64,000 bases of DNA from Arthrobacter sp. 135MFCol5.1 (lineage in GTDB: Bacteria; Actinomycetota; Actinomycetes; Actinomycetales; Micrococcaceae), in assembly GCF_000374865.1 (NCBI RefSeq), contig NZ_KB895452.1, positions 186,001 through 250,000 on the forward strand. The letters are read 5' to 3'. Made by a program: the position numbers and the translations under genes. The notes beneath the pieces were generated by a model that was not told the origin of the DNA, ran no database searches, and worked only from the letters and a program-made list of their open reading frames with translations. The stretch's first letter is position 1. Each line of letters opens with the position of its first letter. Shown piece after piece: positions 43,629-52,676 of this stretch.

Positions 43629-44744
43629 CTACTTTTCGGCGTTGCGGTTGTCAGTACGCCAGCGGATGCCGGCGTCGATAAAGTCGTCGATCTCGCCGTC
43701 GAATACAGCTGATGTATTGCCCACCTCGTGTTCAGTGCGCAGGTCCTTCACCATCTGGTAGGGGTTGAGAACATAGGAACGCATCTGGTCGCCCCAGGAG
43801 GCTTTGACGTCTCCCGCCAGGGCCTTCTTCTCCGCGTCTTCCTGTTCCTTCTTAAGCAGGAGGAGCCGGGATTGCAGCACGCGCATGGCGGCGGCCCGGT
43901 TTTGGAGCTGTGACTTCTCGTTCTGCATCGAGACGACGGTGCCGGTGGGAATGTGGGTAAGGCGCACCGCGGAGTCGGTGGTGTTCACCGACTGGCCGCC
44001 GGGCCCGGACGAGCGGAATACGTCAACCCTGATTTCGTTGTCCGGGATGTCGATGGAATCAGTCTGTTCGATCAGCGGGATGACTTCCACGGCCGCGAAG
44101 GATGTCTGGCGCCGGCCCTGATTGTCGAACGGGCTGATCCGGACCAGGCGGTGCGTCCCTGCTTCGACACTGAGGGTGCCGTAAGCGTAGGGCGCCTTGA
44201 CCTCGAAGGTGGCCGATTTCAGGCCGGCTTCCTCCGCGTACGAGGTGTCCATGACCGTCGTGGGGTAGCCGTGCCGCTCGGCCCAGCGGAGGTACATGCG
44301 CATCAGCATCTCGGCGAAATCTGCCGCGTCGACACCGCCCGCTCCCGCACGGATGGACACCACGGCTTCGCGCTCGTCATATTCTCCGGACAACAGGGTG
44401 ACCACTTCCAGGTCCTTGAGGGCCTTCTTGATGGATTCGAGTTCGGCCGCGGCCTCCCCCATCGAGGCGGCGTCGTCCTCGTCCTGGCCCAGTTCCACCA
44501 GCACTTCGAGATCGTCGATACGCGAGGCCAGGTTGGTAAGGCGTTCCAACTCGGACTGTCGGTGGGAGAGACGGGAGGTGATCTTCTGCGCCGCTGCAGG
44601 GTCGTCCCACAGGTCCGGCTCCCCTGCCCGCTCGCTGAGCTCGGCGATGTCTTCACGAAGTGCATCCACGTCGGAGACGCGTTCGATGGACTCGTAGGTG
44701 GCGCGGAGGGCGCGGATTTCAGCGGAAAAATCAATATTGGCCAT
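43629..44744 (-). CDS. prfB: Peptide chain release factor 2
   Basis: A 371-residue RF2 that reads UGA and UAA. The GGQ motif is in [17 protein letters not shown] and the stop-codon recognition SPF motif in [10 protein letters not shown]. No in-frame stop or +1 frameshift site is present, unlike the programmed frameshift of many bacteria, which is usual for actinobacteria. The location before ftsEX is conserved in many Gram-positives. It is 184 bases from ftsE, so the two may have separate promoters. Confidence 0.96.
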   Translation of the reverse strand: MANIDFSAEIRALRATYESIERVSDVDALREDIAELSERAGEPDLWDDPAAAQKITSRLSHRQSELERLTNLASRIDDLEVLVELGQDEDDAASMGEAAAELESIKKALKDLEVVTLLSGEYDEREAVVSIRAGAGGVDAADFAEMLMRMYLRWAERHGYPTTVMDTSYAEEAGLKSATFEVKAPYAYGTLSVEAGTHRLVRISPFDNQGRRQTSFAAVEVIPLIEQTDSIDIPDNEIRVDVFRSSGPGGQSVNTTDSAVRLTHIPTGTVVSMQNEKSQLQNRAAAMRVLQSRLLLLKKEQEDAEKKALAGDVKASWGDQMRSYVLNPYQMVKDLRTEHEVGNTSAVFDGEIDDFIDAGIRWRTDNRNAEK

Positions 44745-44821
44745 GGTGGTTTAACCCTACGCTATTGGGGCTTACGGCCCGGCGCCGGCCGCCACCGGGG
44801 ATTGGACCGCCGGGCCAGGCA

Positions 44822-45271
44822 TCAACGGGTCAACCGGGAACGTGCCGTGGAGGTGGCCTCGATGCGGATTCCGTCGGGAATCAGGAAGTTCACCACCGGC
44901 GGGTGCACCGCAGCGGTGAGGACTACGACGGCGGTGGAACCGTCGGGCGATCCCGTTCCGGGGGCGACGGCGAGGCCGGCGAACCGTTGGGCGGCCGGGC
45001 TCCTGCCGACGAAGTCGGATGCTACGTTGCGCACGCGGGCGGGGTTGAGGACAGCCGATGGAGTTCCGCCCTGCGATGAGACGTCGCCGAGCATGTAGCT
45101 GTCGGCAGCCGCCAGCGATGCTCCGTCAGCCAAGGAGAGCAGCCGCTTGTGTTCGACGTAAACACTGGATATTCCGATGACGACCGTTGCCACCAGCAAG
45201 GCGAGGGCCACGTAGCCGACGATCATCACCATCAGTTGGCCCTCCTCGCTATTTTGCGCACGGGGTGTCAC
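44822..45271 (-). CDS. Tad pilus TadG-like protein
   Basis: A 149-residue protein with one N-terminal membrane segment (EEGQLMVMIVGYVALALLVATVVIG) that follows a pseudopilin-like EEGQ motif, and a small extracytoplasmic domain after it with two predicted sheets. Its length is short compared with TadG of proteobacteria. It is the last gene of the Tad locus; its GTG overlaps the preceding stop (GTGA). It probably acts as a minor pilin or anchor. Confidence 0.75.
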   Translation of the reverse strand: MTPRAQNSEEGQLMVMIVGYVALALLVATVVIGISSVYVEHKRLLSLADGASLAAADSYMLGDVSSQGGTPSAVLNPARVRNVASDFVGRSPAAQRFAGLAVAPGTGSPDGSTAVVVLTAAVHPPVVNFLIPDGIRIEATSTARSRLTR

Positions 45272-45879
45272 CGGTACCGCCCCACCAATTGGGTGGCGGA
45301 GGCCTGGACATCCGTGGCCGACAGTCCTTCCGCAAAAGGGAGGAAGGGCAGCGGCACGCTGAGGCTGACGGTCACCGTGACGGCACTTCCCGCAGCAGTG
45401 CAGTCTGCTGGTTGGCAGCTTGTCGTCATGGTTGCCCGCCCCGGTTCATGGCCGAAATCGGAAAGAGCCAGGGTTACCGCCCGCTCTGCGGCCGCTTGCG
45501 CGGTGACGGGGTCGGACTGGGCAACGTACACCTTTGCTGCCTGGTCGGCGGCGCCCACCACGGCGAAGGAGCCGCCCTGGATCTGGGACACGGTGATGAC
45601 GAAATACACCAGCGGGACCATCAGCAGGAGTGCCAGGAAGGTGAATTCGACGACTGCACTCCCCCGTTCGTGCTCGCTCACGTGCCGCTGCACGTCCTCC
45701 CGGTTGGGACGCGGCGGGTTCACCGCCAGGCCGGAGGCGTTTGCATTTCCCGGATGTTGTCCGGCGTACGGTGCCCGTTCCCGGCAGAGTGCTTCCGTGA
45801 GCCTTGTCCTGATACGGAACCTGTTGGCGGTGCGGGGCGGCTTGTCTGTCGCTAGCGGATCACGGCTGGATGGCCGCAT
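45268..45879 (-). CDS. TadE-like minor pilin, gene 2
   Basis: A TadE-family protein with the signature ERGSAVVEFTFLALLLMVPLV, a helix after a charged ERGS start, and a C-terminal domain with one CQPADC disulfide candidate. The start is uncertain: ATG at 45879 (203 residues) has GGAGG 9 bases upstream and overlaps the previous gene by 20 bases, but its first 66 residues look disordered; GTG at 45681 (137 residues) begins at RHVSEHERG. I give the longer form. Confidence 0.75.
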   Translation of the reverse strand: MRPSSRDPLATDKPPRTANRFRIRTRLTEALCRERAPYAGQHPGNANASGLAVNPPRPNREDVQRHVSEHERGSAVVEFTFLALLLMVPLVYFVITVSQIQGGSFAVVGAADQAAKVYVAQSDPVTAQAAAERAVTLALSDFGHEPGRATMTTSCQPADCTAAGSAVTVTVSLSVPLPFLPFAEGLSATDVQASATQLVGRYR

Positions 45880-46276
45880 GCCCTTTCACCTCCAGCATCT
45901 CCCGGGGACCGATCAGGCCGATGACCGGCAACGGGGACCGGACTGTCACCTCCAGCGTGCGCATTCCTTGAAGATCTACTTCCCGGGTGCTGACCTGCTC
46001 GGCAAATCCGGGATTCAGGGCAGTTTCGATGAGGCTGCGGGTCCGTTCCTCGGCGTCGGCGGAGTTGCGGTCTGCCAGGGTCCCGTAGCGGGCGCCGGAC
46101 GCGGCAGCATCGATGAGCGTGTTCCGAACGTGCAGGACCAAGGTCAGCTGGATGATCGCGAGGAAGAACATCGTGAGCAGCCCGCCGACCAGAACAAAAT
46201 CCACGACGGCCGAGCCCCGCTCCCCCTCAGACCGAAGCCCGGGACGCGCCTCAGGCCCTGGAGCGGAGCGTGCCAA
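45860..46276 (-). CDS. TadE-like minor pilin, gene 1
   Basis: A 138-residue protein with the TadE core GERGSAVVDFVLVGGLLTMFFLAIIQL at about residues 18-45, followed by a short extracytoplasmic domain. The start is a TTG 3 bases after the preceding stop, with weak GGGA upstream. Together with gene 2 it forms a pair of TadE proteins, which in Tad systems form the initiating complex of the Flp fibre. Confidence 0.78.
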   Translation of the reverse strand: MARSAPGPEARPGLRSEGERGSAVVDFVLVGGLLTMFFLAIIQLTLVLHVRNTLIDAAASGARYGTLADRNSADAEERTRSLIETALNPGFAEQVSTREVDLQGMRTLEVTVRSPLPVIGLIGPREMLEVKGHAAIQP

Positions 46277-46279
46277 GGG

Positions 46280-46528
46280 TCAGTTCCCTACTTTGTCCAT
46301 GGCCTGGTTGAACATGGCTTCCAGTGCAGGGCCGGCGAGCGCCAGGAGAGCCGCTACCAGGACGGCGGACATCAGTGTGATCATTACCCAACCCGGCACG
46401 TCCCCACGTTCCGGGTTGTCTCCCGGTTCTGTGGATCGGCGCCCGTCCGCCGGGTGGTGCAGTTCACACTGCACGACGGCGGCCATGCCGATAAACAGCA
46501 TCACGAGACGGTTTCCCATTGTTTTCAT
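46280..46528 (-). CDS. Flp pilin-like small protein
   Basis: An 82-residue protein sitting where Tad loci place the major pilin. A first hydrophobic segment is at about 7-20; a second, ERGDVPGWVMITLMSAVLVAAL.. at about 40-67, resembles the pilin helix of the DUF4244/Flp-like group, with a charged ERGD in place of the processing G-x4-EY motif. A short C-terminal tail follows (AMFNQAMDKVGN). AAAGGA precedes the ATG. Whether it is cleaved and assembled is not known. Confidence 0.65.
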   Translation of the reverse strand: MKTMGNRLVMLFIGMAAVVQCELHHPADGRRSTEPGDNPERGDVPGWVMITLMSAVLVAALLALAGPALEAMFNQAMDKVGN

Positions 46529-46598
46529 GTTGCGTCCTTTCCTGATGAATACGGTGTCCTTGCACGAGCTGCTTTACGACAAGTGGCCGCCCACAGCT

Positions 46599-47540
46599 TC
46601 AGAAGCCCAAATTGATCGCTGCTATGCCCGGGAATACGGCGAAGACCACGGTCAGCGGGAGTATCCCGAAGACCAACGGCACCATCATTGCTATTTCTTT
46701 CCTGCCCGCTGCCTCCATAAGGTCCCGCTTGGCCGAATCACGAACATCCTGGGCTTGGGCCCGGAGCACTTCCGCAAGGGGTGTTCCCCTGTCCACCGCA
46801 ACGATGATTCCGTCAACGAACCTGACCAAGGGCGCCAGGTCAGTACGTCCGGAAAACTCCTCCAAGGCACGGATGAGCGGCTTCCCTGCCCGCGTCTCCG
46901 CGAGGATCTTCGCAAACTCCTTTGACAGTTCCCCGTGGGCGCTCCTGCACACCCGGTCCAGTGCACCCGTCGCGCTTTCCCCCGCGCTGACAGCCAAGGC
47001 CATCAGCTCCGCCAGGCTGGGGAATTCGGCCATCATGCGCGCCTCCCGGCGTCGCACCTGGGCGCCCAGCCAGTAGTCCCGCAAAACAAAACCTGCCGCC
47101 GCGCTGCCAATGATTGCGGCCACTGCAAAGATCGGACTGAACCTTCCTGCGGCGGCTCCCAAAAGTACGACCGTCACGGCGATGGCAAAACCGGCCGCTG
47201 CCCAAAGGAGCTGTTCCGCACGGAAGTCAATGGGTGACTTGCCGATTCCCGCTTGGGCCAGCCGCCGCTCCATTGCTCCCGGTGATGGGTTTAGCCGGGC
47301 CAATGCGGAAAGCCAGTCGCGGATGACCGGACGGAAAATCCGCTCCAGCGGGCCGAATGGTGTCAGATTCGGATCGCCCGTGCTCAGGAGCCGCGACTCC
47401 AGGTTCTGCGACTTAAGCTGGGGCTCGATCCGCTCAGAGAGCGTCATGGCACGCATCGGCGGGGACCTGAAAATCACCAGCCACAAGCCGAGGCCAAGGC
47501 CGATTCCGCAGACAATGGCGGCGGCCGGGACGGCCATCAT
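46599..47540 (-). CDS. tadC: Type II secretion system F-family protein TadC
   Basis: A 313-residue inner-membrane platform protein: an N-terminal helix (about 5-22), two helices near 105-150, and a C-terminal helix (about 280-310). The cytoplasmic GspF/T2SSF domain contains EFPSLAELMALAVSAGESATGALDRV. It works with TadB and the TadA ATPase. ATGA overlap with tadB. Confidence 0.88.
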   Translation of the reverse strand: MMAVPAAAIVCGIGLGLGLWLVIFRSPPMRAMTLSERIEPQLKSQNLESRLLSTGDPNLTPFGPLERIFRPVIRDWLSALARLNPSPGAMERRLAQAGIGKSPIDFRAEQLLWAAAGFAIAVTVVLLGAAAGRFSPIFAVAAIIGSAAAGFVLRDYWLGAQVRRREARMMAEFPSLAELMALAVSAGESATGALDRVCRSAHGELSKEFAKILAETRAGKPLIRALEEFSGRTDLAPLVRFVDGIIVAVDRGTPLAEVLRAQAQDVRDSAKRDLMEAAGRKEIAMMVPLVFGILPLTVVFAVFPGIAAINLGF

Positions 47541-48394
47541 CGGAGCACCCTTTCATCCTGGGGCAGCGCGCCGATCTTCACCATGACGGTGTAGCAAATG
47601 AGCGAAACCACCAGTCCCCCAAGCAGGACTGCAGCACCCATTGGTGTGTTGTACGCCTGGATTGCTTCCGGTCTGGTTGCCAGCAGCACCAGCACGATCC
47701 ACGGTGCGGCAACAGCAAGCCGGGCCGCGTTGATCGTCCAGGATTGCCGCGCTTCCAGCTCACTGCGCGTGCGGGCGCTTTCACGGAGGAACTCTCCCAG
47801 GGTGCCGAGCAACCGCCCCAGATCCGAGCCGCCCACTTCACGGGTGAGGCGCAGGGCTTCGACGATGCGGTCTGCGACAGGATCGGCAAGCCGGTGTTTC
47901 AGTTTGTTCAGGGAGCCGTCGAATTGGCCGCCGGCCCGGTAATCGGCTCCGAACTCGCGGAACAGGGGCCGGAGTTCCTCGGGCCCTTTGTCGCCGAGTT
48001 GAATGAGGGCCTCAGGCAGCGGGAGGCCGGCACGGATCGCCGAGCGAAGGTGATCAACGACGTCTGGCCAGAGCTGGCGGAGCAACGCTGACCTTTTTCG
48101 TGCACGCCAGCGAAGCAGAGTGACAGGCAGCCACGATCCGAAGAGGCCGAAGCAGCCGGCAATCGGCCATGAACGACTGAGCGCGAAGAAGACAAGGGCA
48201 ATGAACAGCCCCAGACCAAGGCAGGTCCCGACCAGGCCACGGGCCGATACTTTCTCCACGCCCGCGGCAACGAGCAGGTCGCTGATACGTCCTGGCTTTC
48301 GCTCCCGGCGTCCGGCATCAGGAGTCTCCCAGCAGGACCACCAGATGAGGAAGAAACCCACCCCGGCCACAGCTCCCACCATCGCGGAAATCAT
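47537..48394 (-). CDS. tadB: Type II secretion system F-family protein TadB
   Basis: A 285-residue relative of TadC: N-terminal hydrophobic segment, a pair of helices (about 55-95), a T2SSF domain with LRSAIRAGLPLPEALIQLGDKGPEELRPLFREF, and two C-terminal helices. It lies between tadA and tadC with overlaps on both sides (47537-47540 and 48391-48394). Confidence 0.88.
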   Translation of the reverse strand: MISAMVGAVAGVGFFLIWWSCWETPDAGRRERKPGRISDLLVAAGVEKVSARGLVGTCLGLGLFIALVFFALSRSWPIAGCFGLFGSWLPVTLLRWRARKRSALLRQLWPDVVDHLRSAIRAGLPLPEALIQLGDKGPEELRPLFREFGADYRAGGQFDGSLNKLKHRLADPVADRIVEALRLTREVGGSDLGRLLGTLGEFLRESARTRSELEARQSWTINAARLAVAAPWIVLVLLATRPEAIQAYNTPMGAAVLLGGLVVSLICYTVMVKIGALPQDERVLR

Positions 48395-49614
48395 CGTGCG
48401 TCCAACAGGGCGGCGACGTCGTATCCCGCCCGGGAGAATTTTTCCGCGGCCGGCATTGCATTTGCCCTGGGCTGAAGGACGCCGCCCTCCAGGGTGAAGA
48501 CGAAGGACGATTCAATGATTCCGTTCTCCACCCGGCGCCCCAGAGAGAGGATCTGGGTGACCTGCCGCCGCCCGTCTGCCTGTCTGCTGCAGTGCACCAC
48601 AAGATCGATGCAGGAAGCGACTGTGGGCACTACAAACGCACTGGAGATGTTCTCCCCGGCGAGCAACGGCAGCGTGCAAATCTTCGTGACGGCGTCGTGG
48701 GCAGAGTTTGCGTGGACGGTACACATCCCGGGAAGCCCGCTGTTGAGTGCAATCAGCATGTCCAGGCTTTCGGCTTCCCGGACCTCGCCCACAACCAGCC
48801 GGTCTGGCCTCATCCGCAGCGCTTCCTTGACCAGGCGGCGGAGCGGGATCGCGCCTTCGCCCTCCAGGTTGGGTTGCCGGCACTGGAGGCCCACGACGTC
48901 ACGCAGCGGGAACTGGAGTTCGAAGATTTCTTCAACCGTGATCACGCGTTCCCGGCTTCCAATACTGGCCGCCAGGCAGTTCAGCATGGTCGTCTTGCCG
49001 GCCTGTGTTGCGCCGGAGACCAAGATGTTCAGGCCGCTGGCAACTGCCGCCCCGAGGAACCGCGCAGATTGCCGTGTCAGTGTTCCGAGCTCAACAAGGT
49101 GCTCGAGCCGGCTCGCCTTCACCACGAATTTTCGAATGTTGACCGCCCAGTGGCGACGGGTGACGTCCGGGATGACCACGTGGAGCCTAGACCCGTCAGG
49201 CAGGGCGGCGTCAACGAAAGGCGAGGACATGTCCAGCCGTCTGCCGGAGCTTTTCAGCATGCGCTCGACGAGATCACGCACCTGCTGCTCCGTCAGGCTC
49301 AGTGACGTCAGTTCGGACTCGCCGTTGCGCGCTACAAAGATCTCGTTTGGCGCGTTGAGCCAAATCTCTTCTATCGAAGGATCGTCGAGCAGCGGCTGGA
49401 GTACACCGAACCCTGCCACAGCGTCGAACAGGAATCTGCGCGCTGCGTCCAGGGGGCCGATGGGCGGAAGCGGGCCCATCAGTGCCCGTTCGTCGTAATC
49501 CGTGACCGCAGCCTCCACCAGGCGCCGGACCTCACCCGCTTGCTTGAGCGGATCCAACCCACGGCGGCGGATCAGTTCACGGACCTCGTCCTCGACTATT
49601 CCCAGCGCGTCCAT
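48391..49614 (-). CDS. tadA: Tad pilus secretion ATPase TadA/CpaF
   Basis: A 407-residue hexameric secretion ATPase. Walker A is GATQAGKTTMLN, the aspartate box is around TVEEIFELQ and Walker B in DRLVVGEVREAESLDML; the HANSA block is MCTVHANSAHD. It drives assembly of Flp pili through TadB/TadC. The ATG at 49614 lies 4-5 bases after GGGGGA; a TTG 15 bases upstream is less likely. First gene of the locus; no CpaE/TadZ or prepilin peptidase gene is in the window. Confidence 0.93.
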   Translation of the reverse strand: MDALGIVEDEVRELIRRRGLDPLKQAGEVRRLVEAAVTDYDERALMGPLPPIGPLDAARRFLFDAVAGFGVLQPLLDDPSIEEIWLNAPNEIFVARNGESELTSLSLTEQQVRDLVERMLKSSGRRLDMSSPFVDAALPDGSRLHVVIPDVTRRHWAVNIRKFVVKASRLEHLVELGTLTRQSARFLGAAVASGLNILVSGATQAGKTTMLNCLAASIGSRERVITVEEIFELQFPLRDVVGLQCRQPNLEGEGAIPLRRLVKEALRMRPDRLVVGEVREAESLDMLIALNSGLPGMCTVHANSAHDAVTKICTLPLLAGENISSAFVVPTVASCIDLVVHCSRQADGRRQVTQILSLGRRVENGIIESSFVFTLEGGVLQPRANAMPAAEKFSRAGYDVAALLDAR

Positions 49615-49758
49615 ATGTCCCCCATACAAATGCCGCCTCCGTCGGAGGCACTGCGATTGGCTTACAGCCTAGGGAGAGTACACCACGCTGCCAAGTCATA
49701 TGGGCGGCCCCTGTGGACAAAGTCGCCCGTGCTTCAGCGGAAAGTGCCGGTGTATGGG

Positions 49759-51015
49759 CTAGCTGGCGCTGGGAACACGGTCTTCAATTGCCGGGTCGGA
49801 TCGCTTGGCAGGCCGCTTCTTCAACCTCATCGCGGGGCGTTCGACGGCAAAGTAGGTTACTGCCGACAACGGCAAAACGATGCCAAGCACCAAGACCACA
49901 TTGAACGGCAGCGCAAGGGCAGACGACCCGACAGTCAATTGCCGTCGCATGAGCCAGAAGATGATCGGCAGATGCCACAGGTAGATGCTGTAGCTAATGA
50001 GGCCGACAAACCGGATCGGAGACCACTCCAGCACGGCCGCGAGCCGGTTCGGCCCGTCGTTCCTGGACGAGGGAAGAACAACCGCAAGGAGAAGCAACGC
50101 CGAAGCCACGCCCGCGAAGTTGGACAGAAACGGCATTGTTCCGCCCGCGCCGGCCACCAGAGATGCGGCGGCTCCGGCCACAAGGAACAGCTTGGCAGGG
50201 ATGCCCACGCTCCGGACGCCGCGCTCGTTCAACAGGACAACAATGAGTGCGGCGGCCATTCCGTACCCAAACAGGTCAGCCTGCCCAAGAAAGCTTCGCA
50301 GCAGGACGGCGGTCCACGTCTGACCAAATGCGAAGTCAATGAGCTGTGCATAACCAAGGTTGTCAGCTACTAGGTGACCCCAGAAGGAAACGCCCAGGCC
50401 AATGACAATCAGCGCGGCCGCCGGGACCGCCAGCGCCGTCGCCTTGGGCATCCCCCGCCTGATGAGCCCAGCGGCGAGCAAAGCCATGACGGGGACGGCC
50501 ACGTAGAAAGTGATTTCAGCCGTCAACGACCACGCCACCGGCAGACCACTCATCACGAACTGGGGAATGAACATGTGTACCAGCAGTGCATTGGCGACGA
50601 ATTTCGCCGGATCTGTTAAGCGCCCGACGTTCTCCGGACCAAAACCGTGCGTACTGCCCACCAGGTAGACGCATCCCATGGCGAGCGACGCCACACAGAA
50701 GATGAGCAGGTAGGCCGGATAGATGCGGAGGACCCTGTTTCTTGCATATCGCCGGAATGACGGCAGCTCGCTGCCGCGGAGAAGCGACGAAGCAAACGGC
50801 CTGAACAGCAGGAACCCTGAGAGGACAAAGAACAAGGGCAACCCCTGCCCCAGGACTGGGAGGATGACTTGGCCGACAGGTCCGGCGTGCACTTCATCGG
50901 AGGCCATCAAGCCAACATGGTAGGCCAGCACAGATAAAGCCGCGGCGGCCCGGAGGCCTTCAATGCCGGCGAGCCGCCGGCCCCAGCTCGGGGCAGGTGC
51001 GACATTGTTGTCCAA
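49759..51015 (-). CDS. Acyltransferase-3 family membrane protein
   Basis: A 418-residue OafA/YrhL-like O-acyltransferase without an SGNH domain: RRLAGIEGLRAAAALSVLAYHVG holds the catalytic His, LPLFFVLSGFLLFRPFA and SYSIYLWHLPIIFWL are family blocks, and about ten helices follow. The start is a TTG at 51015 because AGGAAAGGA lies 6 bases before it, whereas the ATG at 51042 and longer frames have none. It may add acetyl or other acyl groups to the surface glycan built by the nearby genes. Confidence 0.85.
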   Translation of the reverse strand: MDNNVAPAPSWGRRLAGIEGLRAAAALSVLAYHVGLMASDEVHAGPVGQVILPVLGQGLPLFFVLSGFLLFRPFASSLLRGSELPSFRRYARNRVLRIYPAYLLIFCVASLAMGCVYLVGSTHGFGPENVGRLTDPAKFVANALLVHMFIPQFVMSGLPVAWSLTAEITFYVAVPVMALLAAGLIRRGMPKATALAVPAAALIVIGLGVSFWGHLVADNLGYAQLIDFAFGQTWTAVLLRSFLGQADLFGYGMAAALIVVLLNERGVRSVGIPAKLFLVAGAAASLVAGAGGTMPFLSNFAGVASALLLLAVVLPSSRNDGPNRLAAVLEWSPIRFVGLISYSIYLWHLPIIFWLMRRQLTVGSSALALPFNVVLVLGIVLPLSAVTYFAVERPAMRLKKRPAKRSDPAIEDRVPSAS

Positions 51016-51056
51016 GGTGTGTCCTTTCCTCGCGGACGGCATGAGTGACAGGCGTT

Positions 51057-52358
51057 TCACCTTCGCAGAATGGCGCACGGCACATCGACCTTCCAGTTTC
51101 CCGGCGCCGTTGCGACCACGTGCGCAACCATCGCCTGGTTCGCCGCGCAGGCCGCGCGGGCGTCCGCCACTCCCACAGCCCAGACGGGACCGTCTTGGCG
51201 GAATGAAAAAGAGGGGAAGAAATACAAGCACTGCAAAAGGGCGAAGACCGTCAGCACCGAAGTTGCGGCCTTGGCGGATGTTCTTTCCAAAGCAACTGCC
51301 AGGAGGGGAAAGAGCACAAGAAGAAACATGGACGGCACTACGCTGTATCTGCCCAGAAGGAATTCATGCCACTGGGCGGCCGTGAATTCCGCGTAGTTGA
51401 ACTCTTTCGAGAAATTGAAAAGAACGGCCGCAGCCCAAACGCCCACCGAAGCGACAACCGCGACGACGGCAACGCCGCGATGGGCAGCTGTGCCTCGAAA
51501 CAGGAGAAAGAGAAAAGCCGCGAAAAAAGGGAGCGCCGCCAACACGATCGGGACCGCACCAAAGTTCAAAGTGATAAGCGCAATTTGGTTGGACGTACCG
51601 AACACTACGGCCGAGCTGCTGTTGAGGAACCACCCAACCACCACGGACAGTATGTTTGCCGGCTCAAACGGAGCGGAACGGGGATAACTCACGGTCGTGA
51701 AGACCTGGCAAGCGATACCCAGCAACAACCCGGCCCTGGCAGGCCACAACCACTGGTCTCGAAACCGGTAAAGGAAGATCGGAACAAACATCAGCGTCAG
51801 TATTTCGGTCAATGATGAGAGCGCGGCCGCAGCGAACAGGAGAATGCCCTCAGGTTTGTTCCGCGCCTGTTTGATAAGCAGCCAAGGAGCGAGCCAGAGC
51901 AGATACCAATGCAGGTTGGCAAAATTTCCCTGCGTCTCCAACGCTGCTGGTGCCACCATGATGGTGATCGAGGCCCACGCCAGTCTAGGTACAAGGCGTG
52001 TCGATATGGCGCTTGCACAATGGAAGACCATCAAGGCGACGAGACCAGTGATCAGGCTGCTCAGAAGTGAGATGGCCACGGCATAAGCATCGACGGGGAA
52101 CAGGCGGACGACGAACGCGGCTGCAAATCGCGGCACCACGTGCAGATAGCCTTGGTATGGGGCAAAAACTCCGAGAATTCCAGGACGGGCCAGTGCATCC
52201 TGGAGGAATACCGCTCCATCCTCTGCCCAGATGGTGCCTTGAGCTGTTGGGCTAAGGCGGGCAAAAGCAATCAGACTGGCCCCTAAAACAGCGACAGGAG
52301 CCGCTGACATCCTCCAGCCGAGCGTCATGGAAGCGTTAGAGCCCTGATTGCTGTTCAT
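51057..52358 (-). CDS. Polytopic membrane protein of unknown function
   Basis: A 433-residue protein with about ten to eleven hydrophobic helices. It has the IWAEDGAVFLQDAL motif after the first helix, as in uncharacterised membrane proteins of polysaccharide loci, possibly GT-C-like glycosyltransferases that use lipid-linked sugars. The Asp-rich first loop would be the catalytic site of a GT-C enzyme, but this is inference. It precedes the acyltransferase by 41 bases and is probably in the same transcript. Confidence 0.6.
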   Translation of the reverse strand: MNSNQGSNASMTLGWRMSAAPVAVLGASLIAFARLSPTAQGTIWAEDGAVFLQDALARPGILGVFAPYQGYLHVVPRFAAAFVVRLFPVDAYAVAISLLSSLITGLVALMVFHCASAISTRLVPRLAWASITIMVAPAALETQGNFANLHWYLLWLAPWLLIKQARNKPEGILLFAAAALSSLTEILTLMFVPIFLYRFRDQWLWPARAGLLLGIACQVFTTVSYPRSAPFEPANILSVVVGWFLNSSSAVVFGTSNQIALITLNFGAVPIVLAALPFFAAFLFLLFRGTAAHRGVAVVAVVASVGVWAAAVLFNFSKEFNYAEFTAAQWHEFLLGRYSVVPSMFLLVLFPLLAVALERTSAKAATSVLTVFALLQCLYFFPSFSFRQDGPVWAVGVADARAACAANQAMVAHVVATAPGNWKVDVPCAILRR

Positions 52359-52560
52359 CGTCCCTTATGACCCCGGCGTTGAGCGTACTAAGCCGGCTAG
52401 TAATGGATGCGCGGTCAACGAATGCTCTCTCGGGACGCGCCTCATGAATGCTACCGGATACGCCGGCGATTCAATCAAAGCCCAAGGGCGGACCCGACGC
52501 CGAAACCTCACACGAGCCCCAGCAGAAACACGCCTACCACTGGTCCCCCACGCAACACGA

Positions 52561-52569
52561 TGCTATGGT
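52561..52569 (+). promoter_or_regulatory. Extended -10 promoter of the GH25 gene
   Basis: TG at 52561-52562, then TATGGT at 52564-52569, forms an extended -10. The -35 region (about 52541) has no good match. Predicted start is near 52576, giving a leader of about 100 bases. Confidence 0.5.
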
Positions 52570-52589
52570 GAGCGCGTTAAGTGTCAGTA

Positions 52590-52628
52590 ACTGTGTTCGG
52601 CTGGTCCCTGGGGGGACCACGGCACAGT
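52590..52628 (+). promoter_or_regulatory. Two-tier hairpin in the GH25 leader
   Basis: Outer arms ACTGTG (52590-52595) and CACAGT (52623-52628) enclose a 7-base-pair inner stem TGGTCCC/GGGACCA (52602-52608 and 52613-52619). It matches no riboswitch class I know. It may stabilise the mRNA or act as a regulator. Confidence 0.45.
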
Positions 52629-52676
52629 AAACCAGATGGGCGTTCGGGGGAGCGCGCATTGCCGTCCGGAGCCAAT

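Larger units (their letters stand above)
52359..52676. other. 318-base divergent region with the GH25 leader
   Basis: No gene is evident. It holds the leftward promoter of the membrane-protein operon (not resolved) and, to the right, the GH25 promoter and a structured leader described separately. The rest shows no repeat or known RNA element. Confidence 0.5.

Noticed and set aside
44600..44744. Programmed frameshift in prfB
   Set aside because: The frame is continuous from the ATG; no early in-frame TGA with a slippery site is present.
49635..49649. GCCTCC-GTC-GGAGGC hairpin upstream of tadA
   Set aside because: Only 6 base pairs with no T-run on either side; it is too weak to call a terminator or an operator without other support.
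52590..52660. Cyclic-dinucleotide riboswitch ahead of the GH25 gene
   Set aside because: The leader has a GGCACAG..AAACC run that recalls the c-di-GMP class, but the later GGACGCAAAGCC element is absent, and no c-di-AMP (ydaO) core is present either.
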